Shown one piece after another: positions 1 to 11,650 of a stretch of 64,000 nt of DNA. The stretch is from Odontocerum albicorne (taxonomy: Eukaryota; Arthropoda; Insecta; Trichoptera; Odontoceridae). The notes beneath the pieces are model-generated. The model had not been told where the DNA came from, did no database searches, and saw only the letters and a list, made by a program, of their open reading frames with translations. The stretch covers positions 29,331,549-29,395,548 of the forward strand of contig OX463848.1 in the NCBI GenBank assembly GCA_949825065.1. Direction: 5' to 3'. Position 1 is the first letter of the stretch; each line of letters starts with the position of its first letter. Both the position numbers and the translations under genes were made by a program.

Positions 1-1260
1 TCGAAATTATGCAATGAAAGAGTACTTCACGTGCAGTTAGTTCCCTTTTCCTTGATTTATATGAATTTATAAGTGTTTTTAGTGTCTAAAGATTAGTGAA
101 TAATCCTTTTTAAGTTGAGTGCCTAATGTAAAGACATTTCCTTGTGTAATGTCCTCGGTTAAAGTGTGATTTTTATTCATGTGATTTATCTTTAAGTTTC
201 TTTATTTTATTGTTTTAATTTGTAAAACGTACTATCCGAGTCATAATTTATTTTATTGTAAAAAGTATTCATAAATTTAAAACAAAAATTAAATCAAGAG
301 CTGGTAAAAGAAGTAACGTGTGGAAACAAAAATACTCTAAAAGTTCGAAAATTAATGGAAACACTTTTTAAAATAATATTTAAAAACTCAACCATATGTT
401 ACAAAATGATAAACACTAATGAATACAAACTTATACTTGCAAACCTTATAACTTTATCTTACAACCAACAGCTCTTGAAATATTTGAATACCAATTATGA
501 TGCTGTTCCACTAGCAAAGATGCTAATGCAAAAAAATATGAAATTCCAGCATCTGCTGGTCAACAAGCATTATTTATCTGCGTATGAGGTTCACGCGCAA
601 TGTCTTGTCTCCAGCCAGGTCACAGTGTCCGGTGATAGATTGTATAGCTTCCGCACGTGTCTACAAAACGAATACAGTCAGCAGCTGTTGACGATTTGAT
701 CCATAGTCTAGATTTCCTTACACTTACAAAAAAAGTGACTCTATTAGACCCACTTGTGCATACCAATTTTATATGAAGTGTGGCCCACTTCGTATGTGAT
801 CATACTCAGAGTGCATCATTATCCGTAATAAGGAAAAACCATACAAAATTCATCGTTGGATCGCCCAAATGATTGCTGGTTTTTACGTCTCACTCCAACC
901 GATTGATCCAAGCAAATAAACGAAAGGCTGATCGCCGATATCGGTCTGCTGTTTATTTGCTCATTTTACTATATGAGTAATAAAAATGTATCGTCTTCCA
1001 AATTGATTGATGGGAGAAGACGTGGAATGATAGGGGTACGTTTTTTTTCTTTTATGCGTTGTGCAACATTCCAAGACGGAGCACAACAAGTTGTTTAGTC
1101 ACAAAGGGCTTCAATATTATATTTGATTATCTCCATAATGAACAAAGCCAATGAATGTTGGTTTTTAAACCGCTACACTGGAAACTATTATCTCTAGAAT
1201 TCTAGTGTATCCAAGATAGATGATGTGTTTATTTTAATCAATTTAGTTAAATAACGGATA
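1..1260. other. Unassigned AT-rich sequence
   Basis: I see no recognisable gene. A short imperfect palindrome lies at 911-961, with 10-bp outer arms (gcaaataaac / gtttatttgc) around an inner ccgatatcgg. An open frame at 355-699 (+) has low-complexity, Asn/Leu-rich composition at its start, no splice context and no family I can name. Confidence 0.4.
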
Positions 1261-1266
1261 TAAAGT

Positions 1267-1482
1267 GCTAATGTGAGTGGAAAGCGTATGAGAGACAGAC
1301 CGAGGAAGGTGTGGTTGGATCAAGTGAATGATATTCTGAAAGAAGGAGACGTAGAAAGTCAAAGTAATCATAGAATGTGTATGGATATACAAAATTCTAA
1401 TGTGTGTCGAGATAGGAAAGTTTAGCGCCCTGTCGTCTCTGACTATCCCGACAAGGATAGGGTAAGAGATATGTATGTATAT
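1267..1482 (+). mobile_element. LINE-P 3'-end fragment
   Basis: The frame from 1267 reads ANVSGKRMRDRPRKVWLDQV, then about 45 more residues including VCRDRKV, a stop, and a PVVSDYP-like end. The pattern RGRPRKxWLDQ...VExQxNxRxCM...VCRDRKVW...AYP recurs in about ten places in this window. It marks the extreme C-terminus and 3' end of a non-LTR retrotransposon. The rest of the element is missing, as expected for 5'-truncated insertion. Clade assignment is uncertain. Confidence 0.6.
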
Positions 1483-1489
1483 ATAAGCC

Positions 1490-3655
1490 TCGTCTCGTAT
1501 GTAATATTTCTGATTCAATTCAATGTACTCGTATCATGTTTGTGATTAGTAATTAATTTTGTATTTTCATAACTATTTATAGCAATTATTATGCCATAAT
1601 AATCTATGTATTATCAAGAATGTCAAGTTGCATTAACTTGAATGCTATTATTTTACGTTTGTGATCAATTAATTATATTTCAATTCGTAGCAATCAACGT
1701 TAATTTATGTACTTCCTTAATTTGAGTATTAAGGTCAATTATTTGGAACGATTGTTTAATTTTCAAGAACTTTCCATCATTTTATAAATATAATCATGAC
1801 GTATCAATATCAAGCCACATCCTGCCTCATCACTTTTTAATTTTAATAAGTTATTATTCTGGACTAATTAACCAAATATTGCTAATATATTCCAATTATT
1901 ACACTCGATCTTCACGACACGCGTTTTAACTGTATTCCAATATTTCAACAAGCCAGCTCATTTTATTTATTTCATTGTACAATCTTATATATTTCTGGCA
2001 GTAAAATATCGGATTTAATGTAAATGTCTTAAAAAATCTATAAAAAATATGTTGAGGACTGTTGCTGAAATGCGATATTTAAATGTTATTTCCAACAAGA
2101 CGTTGGCGTTTACGCCGTATGGGAAAAGCATCACCGCCGGGACTTTTCCGAATTCGGAATGGTGGTATTTCGATAGTATAGGAATACCAATGGGGGCTCT
2201 TTATATGTTGCTTATCAGAATCATTTTTTATTTTAATTCAACTGTGTGGTCGCCCTGTTGCAGTGTCCATAGTAAAAGGTTGGAGGGTGTACAGAACGGA
2301 TTTATAATATTTATGAAAGTGATACAGAAAGAAACAAATAAAAGATAAGCTAGTTTTTTTACGAGATTACGAACTCATTTTTTGATAGCCGCGGGCTTCA
2401 AAAACTCATTGGTCTGGGTATTTTCTCCAAACCAATACGTCAGCATTAATTATTTAGAACCAATCAATCAATTGAGTCACGAACTATTCGTGTAACTCGT
2501 CATGGTGCTGCTGAAAGGCTAGGAAATCAGAATGGACATTGCGCGGAATATTTCCAACGTATACTTGAATATGTATTAATAAGCTATACAGTGCAGATTT
2601 GTTTTGAGAGCGTGTAACAGTGGTTTGTTGGATGGTTCAGATCTGTTCATAAACCGTTTTTAATCTGCAATTTAAAAATGTTATTTGATTTTTTTATACA
2701 TATTTTTTATGTACTCGTAATTATGGTCACATGATCGTTTATTTTAATTAAAATTAATAAATCTAATATTTATGTGTGAACCCTTAATGTGTTATTTTTG
2801 TGTCGAAAAATAAACATAAAATCTAATAATTAATTCAAAGTTAATCCATTTATGTCTTCAAATGGATTTTCCTAATATTCATCCAAATATTTTCGTATCC
2901 TTGATTTTTAAAATAACATATTAATAGAGATATTTATAAACCTATAAATGTCATGAAAATTATAAAAATAAAATTTAATTAATTTCTCGTGTCAAAATAA
3001 GTCGCATTTTCAGTAAAAATATTTTATTATAGTCTTCTTAATTTTTTATTAGTAATAACAAACTGTGGGATCCGTCAATAATTCAATTTTTTGTATTTAT
3101 TTCTCGTGTTACAAATATAAGCCTTATTTCTTATTTGTTGGTGGAATTTCTATACCTATTGAACCACATTTTAAGGGTACTGATTAAAAATATTTATAAA
3201 TGACATAATGTATCCTAAAAATACAATAGTTAGTTTATAATTATGTATATTCATTTCGTGACGGATATTGATTTTTTTACTGAAACCTTGATCTTGCAAT
3301 ACAAAAACCAGTTATGACCATATATACAATTAATCATCGCGGATCGTCACAAGATATTTTTTGCGAGAAGATTAAAACATTCTTGAGTATGTTTTTTTTG
3401 TAAATCAGGGTTTTCCTATATGAACAATAAAAATGTGTCGTCTTTCAAAATATTTACTTCTAAAAATTGACAATCTTGATTAAAAATACAAAATCAAGTC
3501 TTTCTTATACGAGTACTTCACATTTAAGTCAAAAATTTTGTTTTTTTATTACCTATTTGAATTTTTTATTTATTGAAAGGTTTTATTTTTTTAAAATGTA
3601 TTGGGCTTAACATTTTTTTCAGAACATATACTAAGAATAATGTAAATATTTATTT
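1490..3655. other. Unassigned AT-rich sequence
   Basis: No gene, recognisable transposon or tandem array was found in this stretch. A 99-codon open frame at 2049-2348 has no recognisable domain, signal or splice context and was not called. Confidence 0.4.
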
Positions 3656-3659
3656 AATT

Positions 3660-3850
3660 TAATATAACGGTATTACCCTATCGGTTGTAAGATTTTCACC
3701 TGACCATCAGGGAAGCACAAATATGATATAAAAACCTTGAAACCGGTAGTGTCATACCATCATATTAAGTGGAATATAAAGTGTTTTACTAAGCAAATTA
3801 CAAGGTCATTCCACTCCAGAGATAACGCCTTAACTATAAATAATATAATA
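3660..3850. mobile_element. Dispersed MITE-like repeat, copy 1
   Basis: This segment begins with taacggtattaccctatcgg followed by gtaagattttcacctgacca and ends near ccttaactataaataata. A second diverged copy is at 22590-22800. An internal inverted repeat (cggttgtaag / cttgaaaccg) suggests a small non-autonomous element. No coding capacity is seen, and the exact ends and superfamily are not determined. Confidence 0.4.
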
Positions 3851-4245
3851 AAGATTAAATTAAATTATTAAACAGTTTGACAACGCCTTTTAGAATGAAA
3901 TAGGTATGATGCGTTGAATTTTTATATTATATCATATATATGTTTGTGTTAATGTTAGTTTAAATTGTATACTTTATTCAAGTTTTCTGAAATTAAAGTA
4001 ATAAAAACAGATAATTTTTTTCAACACTATTCAATGAAGATTTTGTTGACTATTTTATTTTAAAATAAACGTTAATTTATAATTTTTTCGCAATAAACCG
4101 GTTTTTCAAGACTGAAAAACAGGTAAAAATGACAAATTCACTAGATATGTTATGTTACTTTTTAGTAAAATAATAAAATGTTGATGTTTTTAACTTATAA
4201 ATAGAAATCATCTGGATTATTTTAAAAACGTATTTTTAACGTATT

Positions 4246-4435
4246 GTATTACACTTTAGTTGTATACATACAGCCTGGGGTTTTTTGCCATGTGGTAATC
4301 TCTTCTAACCAACCAAAAAGATGTTAAAGAAAAAACCAGTCTGAATTTTAATTTTAAATCTGGGTTCCAACGGGATTTTAACCCGCAACCTCCGGGCTGG
4401 GAGACAGGCGTCTTGTCGACTTGACCAAGGAGTCG
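4246..4435 (-). mobile_element. SINE-A (tRNA-derived), full-length copy
   Basis: Read on the - strand it has a tRNA-like head with a B-box-like region around gggttaaaatcccg, preceded by a cctcc/gg arm, and an A-box-like stretch near tggtcaagtcgac. The body contains agactggttttttc, and the tail contains ggttggttagaagagattac followed by a cctggg/gtatac end. This head-body-tail order defines the family labelled SINE-A here. Confidence 0.7.
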
Positions 4436-4439
4436 TTTT

Positions 4440-5045
4440 TATGGAAATTAGGGTTCATTATACAGTTTTTAGAAAAAAGGGTATTTTAGAAACGGAAATA
4501 CAATAATAACAAAATATTTTCTAAACGTGACAACAAATTAACTTTTGCATAATCTCCCATTATATTTTTAACCCCAAATATGATGTGCTGTATTTTTTTC
4601 TGTTTACCACATTATGAAGACATAAAAAGAAGTAGCGCAGCTTCGTAGGTAATCCTTCTCGTGTTTTGTTTATTTAGTATCTTCTTTAGTTTTATTCATA
4701 TGCAAGGGCAACCAGCATCGATTCGCTAAACGAGTCCTGAAAGAGTGTGAACACTCTGCAGAAGGATATGCGAATCCAGGGCTGGAATCCAAAGCCACTC
4801 CAGAGTGCACAGGATAGAGTAGCAATTATTACCTAACTGAACTAAATTTTCCCTCTATTTAATTTTATAGAGAAATTGTTCCAATTGCAATTGTGAAAAG
4901 TTTTTTTTTCTCAGTATAGATATTGAACCATTTTTGTTAATTATTTTCATACGTAAAAGAGACAGCAAACTTTTTTATGTGATATTTTCAATAAAAACTT
5001 TCAAATTCATAGTCTAATATCGTCTAGTCTATCGATTACTACAAT
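4440..5045. other. Unassigned sequence
   Basis: AT-rich non-coding sequence between a SINE and a decayed mariner. The part at 4690-4830 is less AT-rich but gives no recognisable product. Confidence 0.35.
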
Positions 5046-5047
5046 GA

Positions 5048-6143
5048 TGGTCCGGAAAGTACTTCTTTATTTCTCTGATTGATATTGTAAGGACTAAATT
5101 TTCGTTGCTATCTTAATTCCAAGTATATTATCATGGAACAAAAAATTATAACAAAAATTTAAAAAATAATGTACAGTGCATGGCAAATATGCAGTAAGAA
5201 ATTGTGTGTATTAAAAGAGGTTTAAAAATTAATGAATGGTAATGCGCCACTCGAAGATGGTATTCACTCTAGATGGGTGATTACCACTGATGAATTACGA
5301 GCAAACAAATGGTTCGATCGAAAATTTCCAAAGTATTACGACTAAAGAGATTTCTGAGATACTGAAAATATAAAAAACCATTGAGTATTTTATTAAGCTT
5401 TGTTATGTGGATTGCTACGATGTTTCGTTACCACACGAGTTTAGCGAATTACAAAAAATACTGTCTTAGGTCTCCGGAAGGAATTCGCTACGAAACGCAA
5501 CGAAAACGAGCCTTTTTATTTGAAACGAATGGAGTCAGATGACAAAAAGTGGGTCGTCTTTAACAATGTCAAGCGGATGAGGTTGTGGGGCAAGCAAGGT
5601 GGCGTATTTTTAACTATCCCGAAGACTGATTTTCATCATACTTTATATGTTAATGAATTGAAAGGGAACATGTACTACGAGCTGATCCCACACGATCAGA
5701 CGATCGATTCTAAGAAATACTGCTCATAAATAGACCAATTGAAGGCAACAATCGACCGAAAACGTCCAAAATCGGCCAATAAGAAGGGCTCTTTCACCAT
5801 ACCTAGGCCAGACCTCACGCCTTTTTGTAGACTCAGCGAAAATTGGTGCAGCTGGGCTGATATGTCTAACCCCACGTGATGTTTTTTGCCATACCTAGCA
5901 CTTTCCGATTACAATTTATTCTTGTCCGTACAGAATATTCTTAAAGGGGTGAAATTTACTTCCTTGGAGGCCTACGAAAATAACATGCAACAACTCTTCA
6001 CCCAGAAAGATACAAAATTCTGTGGGAATGGAAGTTGCATACAGAATTAAGTTAAATTACAGATTAAAGTGACATCTAAATATGAAAAGATTGCGTTAGA
6101 ATTTGGTCTAAAAATACAAAATTACTTTTCGGATAACCTGATA
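5048..6143 (+). mobile_element. Decayed mariner element (mori-like)
   Basis: A badly decayed mariner. The N-terminal part near 5233-5290 reads NGNAPLEDG...ITTDE, and the middle at 5526-5720 reads DDKKWVVFNNVKRMRLWGK...MYYELIPHDQTIDSKKYC. The C-terminal part near 5900-6040 contains LALSDYNLF and a SVQNILKGVKFTS-like stretch. First-aspartate (DDKKW) and third-region (SDYNLF) motifs are visible, while the second catalytic region is destroyed. Terminal inverted repeats are approximate: gtccggaaagtac on the left and the complement of acttttcggataac on the right. Multiple stops and frameshifts make it inactive. Confidence 0.7.
5520..5729 (+). pseudogene. Mariner transposase fragment (catalytic core, broken)
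   Basis: This is the longest surviving open piece of the decayed mariner, 69 residues. It covers the first catalytic aspartate region (DDKKWVVFNN) through the strand preceding the second (MYYELIPHDQTI). In the family this part belongs to the RNase-H-like DDE/D nuclease. The Gly normally preceding Asp-Glu-Lys-Trp is altered and both ends run into stops, so no active enzyme is expected. Confidence 0.65.
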
Positions 6144-6203
6144 TTTTCGAATTCGTGTATTTGAACATTTTATATCCCGATCCCCTGTTTTAACGTGATA
6201 AAC

Positions 6204-6280
6204 TAGTCCCGTGTTTGCACGTGATCAATACCTCTTTTCTGGAGAATTCTAGTCCCGTGTTTGCACGTGATCTATACCTC
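6204..6280. repeat. Short tandem duplication, ~45 bp period
   Basis: The string tagtcccgtgtttgcacgtg recurs, starting near 6205 and 6250, followed in both by atc(a/t)atacctc. This is a local two-copy duplication with no coding content. Confidence 0.55.
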
Positions 6281-6284
6281 ATTC

Positions 6285-7055
6285 ACAAAATTACATATTC
6301 TGGCATCTAGTAAATATATTAGTAGGTACCATAAATGATTCAACATGGACAATATCGTAGACAATGAAAATATTAATTAATTTTGACGTCACGTCATCAA
6401 TGTGCAGTAAAGTGTCAGATATTGAATATTTTGACATAACATATTAAGCAGAAGACCAACCAGAGTCTCTGGATCTCAAATTTGCTGGATCATCCAAATA
6501 AGAAATTTAAAGGATCCTCCCAATAGATTGACAGAGAACATGCCTAAACATGTGTTGATATGTATTACATTTATCAACAAAAAAACGCTGCAGAACTAGC
6601 AAGGTATGTGCTAAGCACAAGAAAAGAAATGAGACCCTACATATGAGGAATGTGATGAGGAATGAGGAATGTGGAATGTGATGTATGAGGAATGTGATGT
6701 AGCTCTCCACTTAGGAAAATTTTGGCATAATTACCCTACTAAACTAAATCATTAAATTATTGTGAACAAATATACAAAGTTTAATTACAATATTTCTAAT
6801 ATTTCCTAAGATATAGCAGTTTTAGTAAACTCTTCACAAAAATCAGAATTCCTTAAAAGCAGGGCAAGTTATCTTGATTTCGATCGGGTCTTAAAGTGTT
6901 TAAATGCTTTGTCGACCTGCCCGCAAGGGGCATGCCGTGATAATATCTAAATGTGTGAGTATTCACATTTGTACCCTTACGCGTAGATTTTTAGATGTGT
7001 ATAATAATACTTTGTATTGTATAACAAATTCGTTGTATGTTGCAATCTCTTTCAT
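6285..7055. other. Unassigned sequence with a short purine-rich microrepeat
   Basis: No gene is seen. At about 6648-6702 the words gaggaatgtgatg and gaggaatg repeat several times as a short purine-rich microrepeat. Confidence 0.35.
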
Positions 7056-7059
7056 GTGG

Positions 7060-7229
7060 TATTCATTGCCATGTGGCAATATTTTCCAACCTACCAGCGA
7101 GATGTTATTGAAGCATTTAGTTAAAAAAATCACAATACAACTCTTATTAAAAAAATGATTACTAAAATATATAACATGCAACCCCCAGGTTGGGAAACAG
7201 GCGTCTTACCAACTAAGCCAAGGAGGTTG
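7060..7229 (-). mobile_element. SINE-A copy
   Basis: The tRNA-like head, read on the - strand, starts with cctccttggcttagttggta at the right end, and a tail with attgccatgtggcaat lies at 7068-7083. The body between is eroded and AT-rich. Confidence 0.65.
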
Positions 7230-7234
7230 TGTAC

Positions 7235-8055
7235 ATCACTTAATTACTTCTCATAAATTGCACAAAAAATCTAATATCTGTTTTTTATCTGTGTTATTAT
7301 ATATTCCATAATGTGGATTCATACAATGGTTACTAAAAAAAGCAATAGACTTTTTGTACTGGTGTTTTTTAACTTTATTACAAGATGAAAAATCAAATCT
7401 TAAAACTTCATTGTCTTTTTTTATACGTTCATCTTACGATTAAATATGGGGAATATTTTTTGTATATGGTTGAGTATCTCGAATACTTTTTTTGTATATG
7501 GTTGAGTATCTCGAATACTTTTTTGACAATTTGCCTTTTTCCATTTACAAAAATTAAAACAAAAAAATACTGTGTATATGATTTATTTTTATTATTACAT
7601 ATTTGTTTTGGACGCAAAATATTAATTCATAAAGATCGAACCAATCGAATGGCTTTTAGCTTTTGAAGGTTCTTCCCAGCACTAAAATGATGTATTGTAT
7701 CATATTTTAATTTTATGTGTTTCTACTTTACTTTTTTTGAGTTCTACTTTGCAGGCTATTACTTAGAACCATTTGATTTGTTCCCAATAAAATGGGAGCA
7801 TAAATTTGATGAAAGGGGAAAATACTATTATTTATAAGCACTAATGGGAATCGATTTCAAAATACTAGAGTAGAAGTCAAGCGTTTTACCATTAAGCATC
7901 TATCAATGATTCAATTTTAAATTACCTCAATTTATGAAAGCATCAGCACTTCTATATTATAAAAAGGCTTTAGGTACTGCTTTTGAAAAACTTTTACAGA
8001 TATGGGGGTGTCACGGTATCTTAGACCCCCATCTGAAATATCTACTAGGAAAAAT
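7235..8055. other. Unassigned AT-rich sequence
   Basis: No gene is recognised. A 30-bp unit around tatggttgagtatctcgaat is present twice at 7463-7520. Short open frames here lack any family signature. Confidence 0.35.
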
Positions 8056-8059
8056 ACCA

Positions 8060-8775
8060 AGAGTTAGGATATATGATTCCATATGTAGTGAATTTAGTAT
8101 ACAATAATGAATTCGTCCGGACTTTATATTGTTCTCAACACTGTTTAGCTTTTACGATCATGAGAAAAACCATGGACAATTTAGAGGGTGGTGTTAGAAT
8201 TGGCGGAGTTCTGTTAAATTACCTCAAATTTGGAGATCACACCATACTTCTTCCACAAGATGATTAGAAAATCGTCGGGCAAATCAAATGACCCAGAAGT
8301 GGGGCTGATTTTATAAACCTTGGTTTTTCGATTGATGCTGAAAGTGGTTGCGAAAAATAAATAAAGAAATAAATATTAATTCACAGCATGCTATGACCCT
8401 ATCAGTAAAATATGAAAAGATCGAGGTATTTCCAATCATAAGTCTGATATTTCAAATATTCGTGTACGGCGCTAAAACATGGGCATTAAAAGCCAAAGAA
8501 CGAGCAAGAGTTGGTTTAAATCCTTTGAGATGAAGTATTTGGGTCGGATGCTGAGAATTCTATGGACCTCTGGAAAAATGAACGTATCAAAAGTGTAGGA
8601 TTTAAATGTGATGGCACGACTGTTCTCAATATGCTTCCAACGTACCCTGTGATTCTTCAGACACATTTCCAGATGTGAGCCAGATAATCTGGACAAATGG
8701 TTTGTTATAGGAAGTATGCTTGGAAGAAGAGGTTGGAGCAGACCGCCAGCAGGATGAAGTGATCAGGTGTAGGAA
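8060..8775 (+). mobile_element. LINE reverse-transcriptase fragment, decayed
   Basis: At about 8150-8267 the frame reads IMRKTMDNLEGGVRIGGVLL followed by NYLKFGDHTILL. This matches the layout of LINE reverse transcriptases around the catalytic Y/FADD box, here degraded to FGDH. At 8465-8520 YGAKTWALKAKE corresponds to the usual YGxExW motif, and near 8655-8770 GHISRCEPDNLDKW and GRRGWSRPPAG match the C-terminal segment. Frame changes and stops separate the pieces, so it is inactive. Confidence 0.65.
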
Positions 8776-9190
8776 TTGATTGGAGTAAGACTGTACATTT
8801 TACTCGTGCAATCTCTGCTCCTTCCGATTTTAGACTATGCTGATATCTGTTATTTGGATATTATGGAGGAACGACTGGAAAAATTACAGCGTCTTCAAAA
8901 TGTTTGTCTACGATTTATTTTTAACCTGAGAAAGTTCGATCATAGGCGCTGAACTGGTTAAATGTGAGAAATAGGCACCCCATTCACATGCTATATATAT
9001 TGTATAATATTCTTAACTGTCCCGCCACCCCCTCTTATCTTGTAGAAAATTTTCAGCGTCTTTCCGATCATGGACTTGCGCTGTACTCATACAGAGATTT
9101 TTTTATTGGCCGTCACACTTCCCCGCTCTTCTTTATTTACGTCGTACTTTACTGGCCATGCAGTGAGACTCTTAAACCAGTTACAAATCA
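8775..9190 (+). mobile_element. CR1/Jockey-like LINE C-terminal fragment
   Basis: The sequence encodes LLVQSLLLPILDYADICYLD, LRFIFNLRKFDH and, after a frame change, YLVENFQRLSDHGLALYSYR. These are hallmarks of the region downstream of the reverse transcriptase in CR1/Jockey LINEs. A second copy at 46626-47055 on the other strand has nearly the same peptides. It ends about 130 bp before the acceptor of the first yellow coding exon. Confidence 0.7.
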
Positions 9191-9319
9191 ACCAACGTGC
9201 CATAAATCACGATGTACAGTGCTGAAAAACTTCAGAGACGATGATGGCAATAGCATTAAGTCTACACTGAGATCTTCTTATTTGGAATATTTAATTTAAT
9301 GCATACTATTTTTTTCCAC

Positions 9320-9321
9320 AG
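9320..9321 (+). promoter_or_regulatory. Splice acceptor before yellow start codon
   Basis: A pyrimidine-rich tract (ttttttccacag) ends 9 bp before the ATG at 9331. The nine bases between would be 5' UTR, so the transcript probably begins in one or more non-coding exons upstream. I cannot locate the promoter, and nothing in 1-9300 identifies a first exon. Confidence 0.6.
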
Positions 9322-9330
9322 ATATTTATC

Positions 9331-9532
9331 ATGGGCTCGATTCTCAGGCTAGCAGGCTGCCTGCTGATCTTCCACGTAATGTTGGCGAAGGGTCAACTGC
9401 GGATAGTCCAGGAATGGAATGAGATGGAATTCCAGTTTCCTAGTGAAGAGACCAAAGCTGAAGCCATCAGCAGTAATCACTATATTCCAGGAGCATCCTT
9501 CATTATTGATACTGATGTGAACTACAGACCAG
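9331..9532 (+). CDS. Yellow/MRJP-family protein, coding exon 1 of 6
   Basis: Start of a six-exon yellow-family gene (439 residues once joined). This exon gives residues 1-67 plus one base. It has an N-terminal hydrophobic signal peptide (roughly residues 1-21, LLIFHVMLAKG before the likely cleavage site). The family's first strand follows: IVQEWNEMEFQFPSEE and NHYIPGASFIIDTDVNYRP. The start is the first ATG after an acceptor and the only one that opens with a signal peptide. Yellow proteins are secreted beta-propeller-like proteins linked to pigmentation, cuticle and reproduction. Some members convert dopachrome, but the substrate here cannot be told from sequence. Donor ag|gtaaca, phase 1. 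I cannot securely assign it to a named yellow subfamily. Confidence 0.9.
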
Positions 9533-9565
9533 GTAACACTTTTCATAAATATACGTACTCTGGAT

Positions 9566-9695
9566 TGTAGCACACTTTTTTGTATACAGTACCTCTCTTC
9601 CAACCAACCAGAAAGATGTTAAAAAGACCTTTAGTGAAAACAAGATTCGAATTTTAAAAATCAACATGTGCGTAGCTGAGGCGCTATCATTTATC
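9566..9695 (-). mobile_element. SINE-A fragment (3' part and eroded head)
   Basis: On the - strand the tail ttctggttggttggaagag is preceded by the body segment ending acatctttctgg. The tRNA-like head is largely degraded. It sits about 35 bp after the donor of yellow exon 1. Confidence 0.55.
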
Positions 9696-9699
9696 CCCA

Positions 9700-10025
9700 C
9701 AATACCCATTGCTTCAAAATGATAAAAAACTGTATTAAAAATTTTTTTTTTTAGCTAATCGTTTAATATTTTATTAAATAGAAATAACCAATAATCAAAT
9801 CGGTGTATTGAATAATAAATTTAAGCTTTAAAGTTTAAGACATTCATTGGGAACATGGATAGGTGTCTTAATTAGAGAAGAGGTGTCTAAATAAAAGCAG
9901 ATGGTGCTTTTAGTTAAATGACTACATTTGTGTTGGAAGTAAATAATACCCCAATCATAGTTATAAAATTCAACGAGGCACTAAAACATAACCCTGTTTA
10001 TTTGAACTGAACAGTATCAAAAGCT
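9700..10025. other. Unassigned intronic sequence
   Basis: AT-rich part of yellow intron 1 with nothing recognisable. Confidence 0.35.
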
Positions 10026-10029
10026 GATA

Positions 10030-10525
10030 AGATGATCATCAGTGTTTTGATGTCAAATTTGTTGCATAACAGTGAAACGTAGACCTGGAAAAACTGAGAG
10101 AAGCCGAAGAAATATTTTTAAAATAAGTACTTTGAGACGAATACATGATGTGAAAATGTGTGATAAAATGTGGGATGAAGTAAATAGGGATAGTTGTGAA
10201 CTTAAGGCTGATGTATTGAGTATAATGAAGAAGAGCACTCTGAGATGATTTGAGTATGTGGGACGAATGAATGAAGAAAGACTAACCAATCAGATAAGTA
10301 ATGCAAATGTAAGCGAAATGTATGTGAAAGGAAGACCAAAGATAGTATGACTGAATCAAGTGTATGTTATTGTGAAAGAAAGAAACGTAGAAAGTCAGAG
10401 AAATCGTAGAAGTTGTATGAGAAAATGTATGGATGTGGAAAATTCTGAGGTTGTTTGTTGAGATCGGAAAGTCTGGCTCTCCGTCTTCTTTGCATACCCC
10501 GACACAGAAATGACGTGATAACGTA
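10030..10525 (+). mobile_element. LINE-P 3'-end fragment, longest copy
   Basis: The longest LINE-P piece. It runs from an eroded SETWT-like motif through MWDEVNRDSCELKADVLS, KKSTLR, EYVGRMNEERLTNQI, ESQRNRRSCMRKCMDVE and KVWLSVFFAYP. CELKADVLS recurs exactly in the copy at 34785-35130, showing common descent. Stops and frameshifts are present. It is a dead 5'-truncated non-LTR retrotransposon inside intron 1. Confidence 0.7.
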
Positions 10526-10545
10526 TGTTTAATTATTATTTTTTT

Positions 10546-10724
10546 AACCTGGAGAGTTTATTGCCATGTGGCAATCTCTTCCAACCAACCAGAAAGATGT
10601 TTTTATAGGCCCTAAGTGTTAACCATACTGGAATCCTATTTAAAAAAATCTGGGTTCCAGCGGGAATCGAACCCGCAACCTCAGGATCGGCAGACAAGTG
10701 TCTTAACACCAGGCCACGGAGGTC
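10546..10724 (-). mobile_element. SINE-A, full-length copy
   Basis: A well preserved copy. On the - strand the head starts tgacctccgtggcctggtg, and the B-box region is ttgcgggttcgattcccgct. Then follow the body and the tail with ggttggttggaagagattgc. The B-box match (GGTTCGATTCC) supports a tRNA origin and an internal RNA polymerase III promoter. Confidence 0.8.
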
Positions 10725-10729
10725 ATGTT

Positions 10730-11340
10730 TATATGTTATTATAAAATAAACTCGTGCCAGATGCGAAACAAATCCAGAATTTTGCTACGGATATGAATTA
10801 GGTTCAGGTTTGAAGCCGAGACCGTCACTAATCAGAATATTAAACCGTGACCCCTTCCTCAAAAATGTCATTGTATCAAGTTCAATGTGGCGATTTTAGT
10901 GAAACAGTTTATTAACATTATTTGCGTACTTGTTAAGTCAAGGTTGTCTACTTTATTCAAATTTCTCGTTTGTAAAACATATAATCCTCAGTTACAGTGT
11001 TTTATAGAGTGAGATCAGCTATAGAATGTCAGGTGATTGAATAATATTTAGTACTTACGTATTGATAGAAACAATTTAAAATAATTCTCCTCTTTCACAA
11101 TGGCAGTTCGGATGTGTTGAGGGATATTATTTTATGTGTGAGAGAATTTAAAGTGGAACATCTATGAAATATCTGTTAATTTTTACAAAAAATAATATTT
11201 TATATTGGCGTCAAGTGGTTAGCATTATTACATTGCAAAGTATTCAATTGTTAAATTCATATTGATTTATAAGATGCCTTATAATGCTGTAAAGCAACAA
11301 ACAACTGCTAAATAAAAAAAATTGTAAAATATACATCTTT
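10730..11340. other. Unassigned intronic sequence
   Basis: Part of yellow intron 1 between a SINE and a direct repeat; no gene or element recognised. Confidence 0.35.
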
Positions 11341-11560
11341 TAAATTAGCATAGTACAATAAACAACATGTTAACGTAAGTCCCCTGGGTGCCGATCTGTG
11401 TTTATACGTATATTACTTTAAATGGTTCATCCTTTAAATTAGTATAGCATAGTACAAATTAGTATAGCATAGTACAATAAACAATATGTTAACGTAAGTT
11501 CCTGGGTGCCGATCTGTGTTTATATATTACTTTAAATGGTTCATCCTTTAAACATTCAAA
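11341..11560. repeat. Two-copy direct repeat, ~105 bp
   Basis: The segment containing catagtacaataaacaa, gttaacgtaag, gggtgccgatctgtgtttat and actttaaatggttcatcc occurs twice in succession with few differences. Between them is a short extra duplication of attagtatagcatagtacaa. Confidence 0.75.
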
Positions 11561-11650
11561 ATTAATAACAATTATACAAAAAAAAAAAATAATAATACGA
11601 AAACAGCACTCAACTAACTTTAAATACATCATAAGGTTCAAATATACTCG

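Noticed and set aside
355..699. 114-codon + strand frame
   Set aside because: AT-driven composition, no recognisable domain, no splice or promoter context.
2049..2348. 99-codon + strand frame
   Set aside because: No family signature, no flanking splice sites, and surrounded by repeat-poor non-coding sequence.
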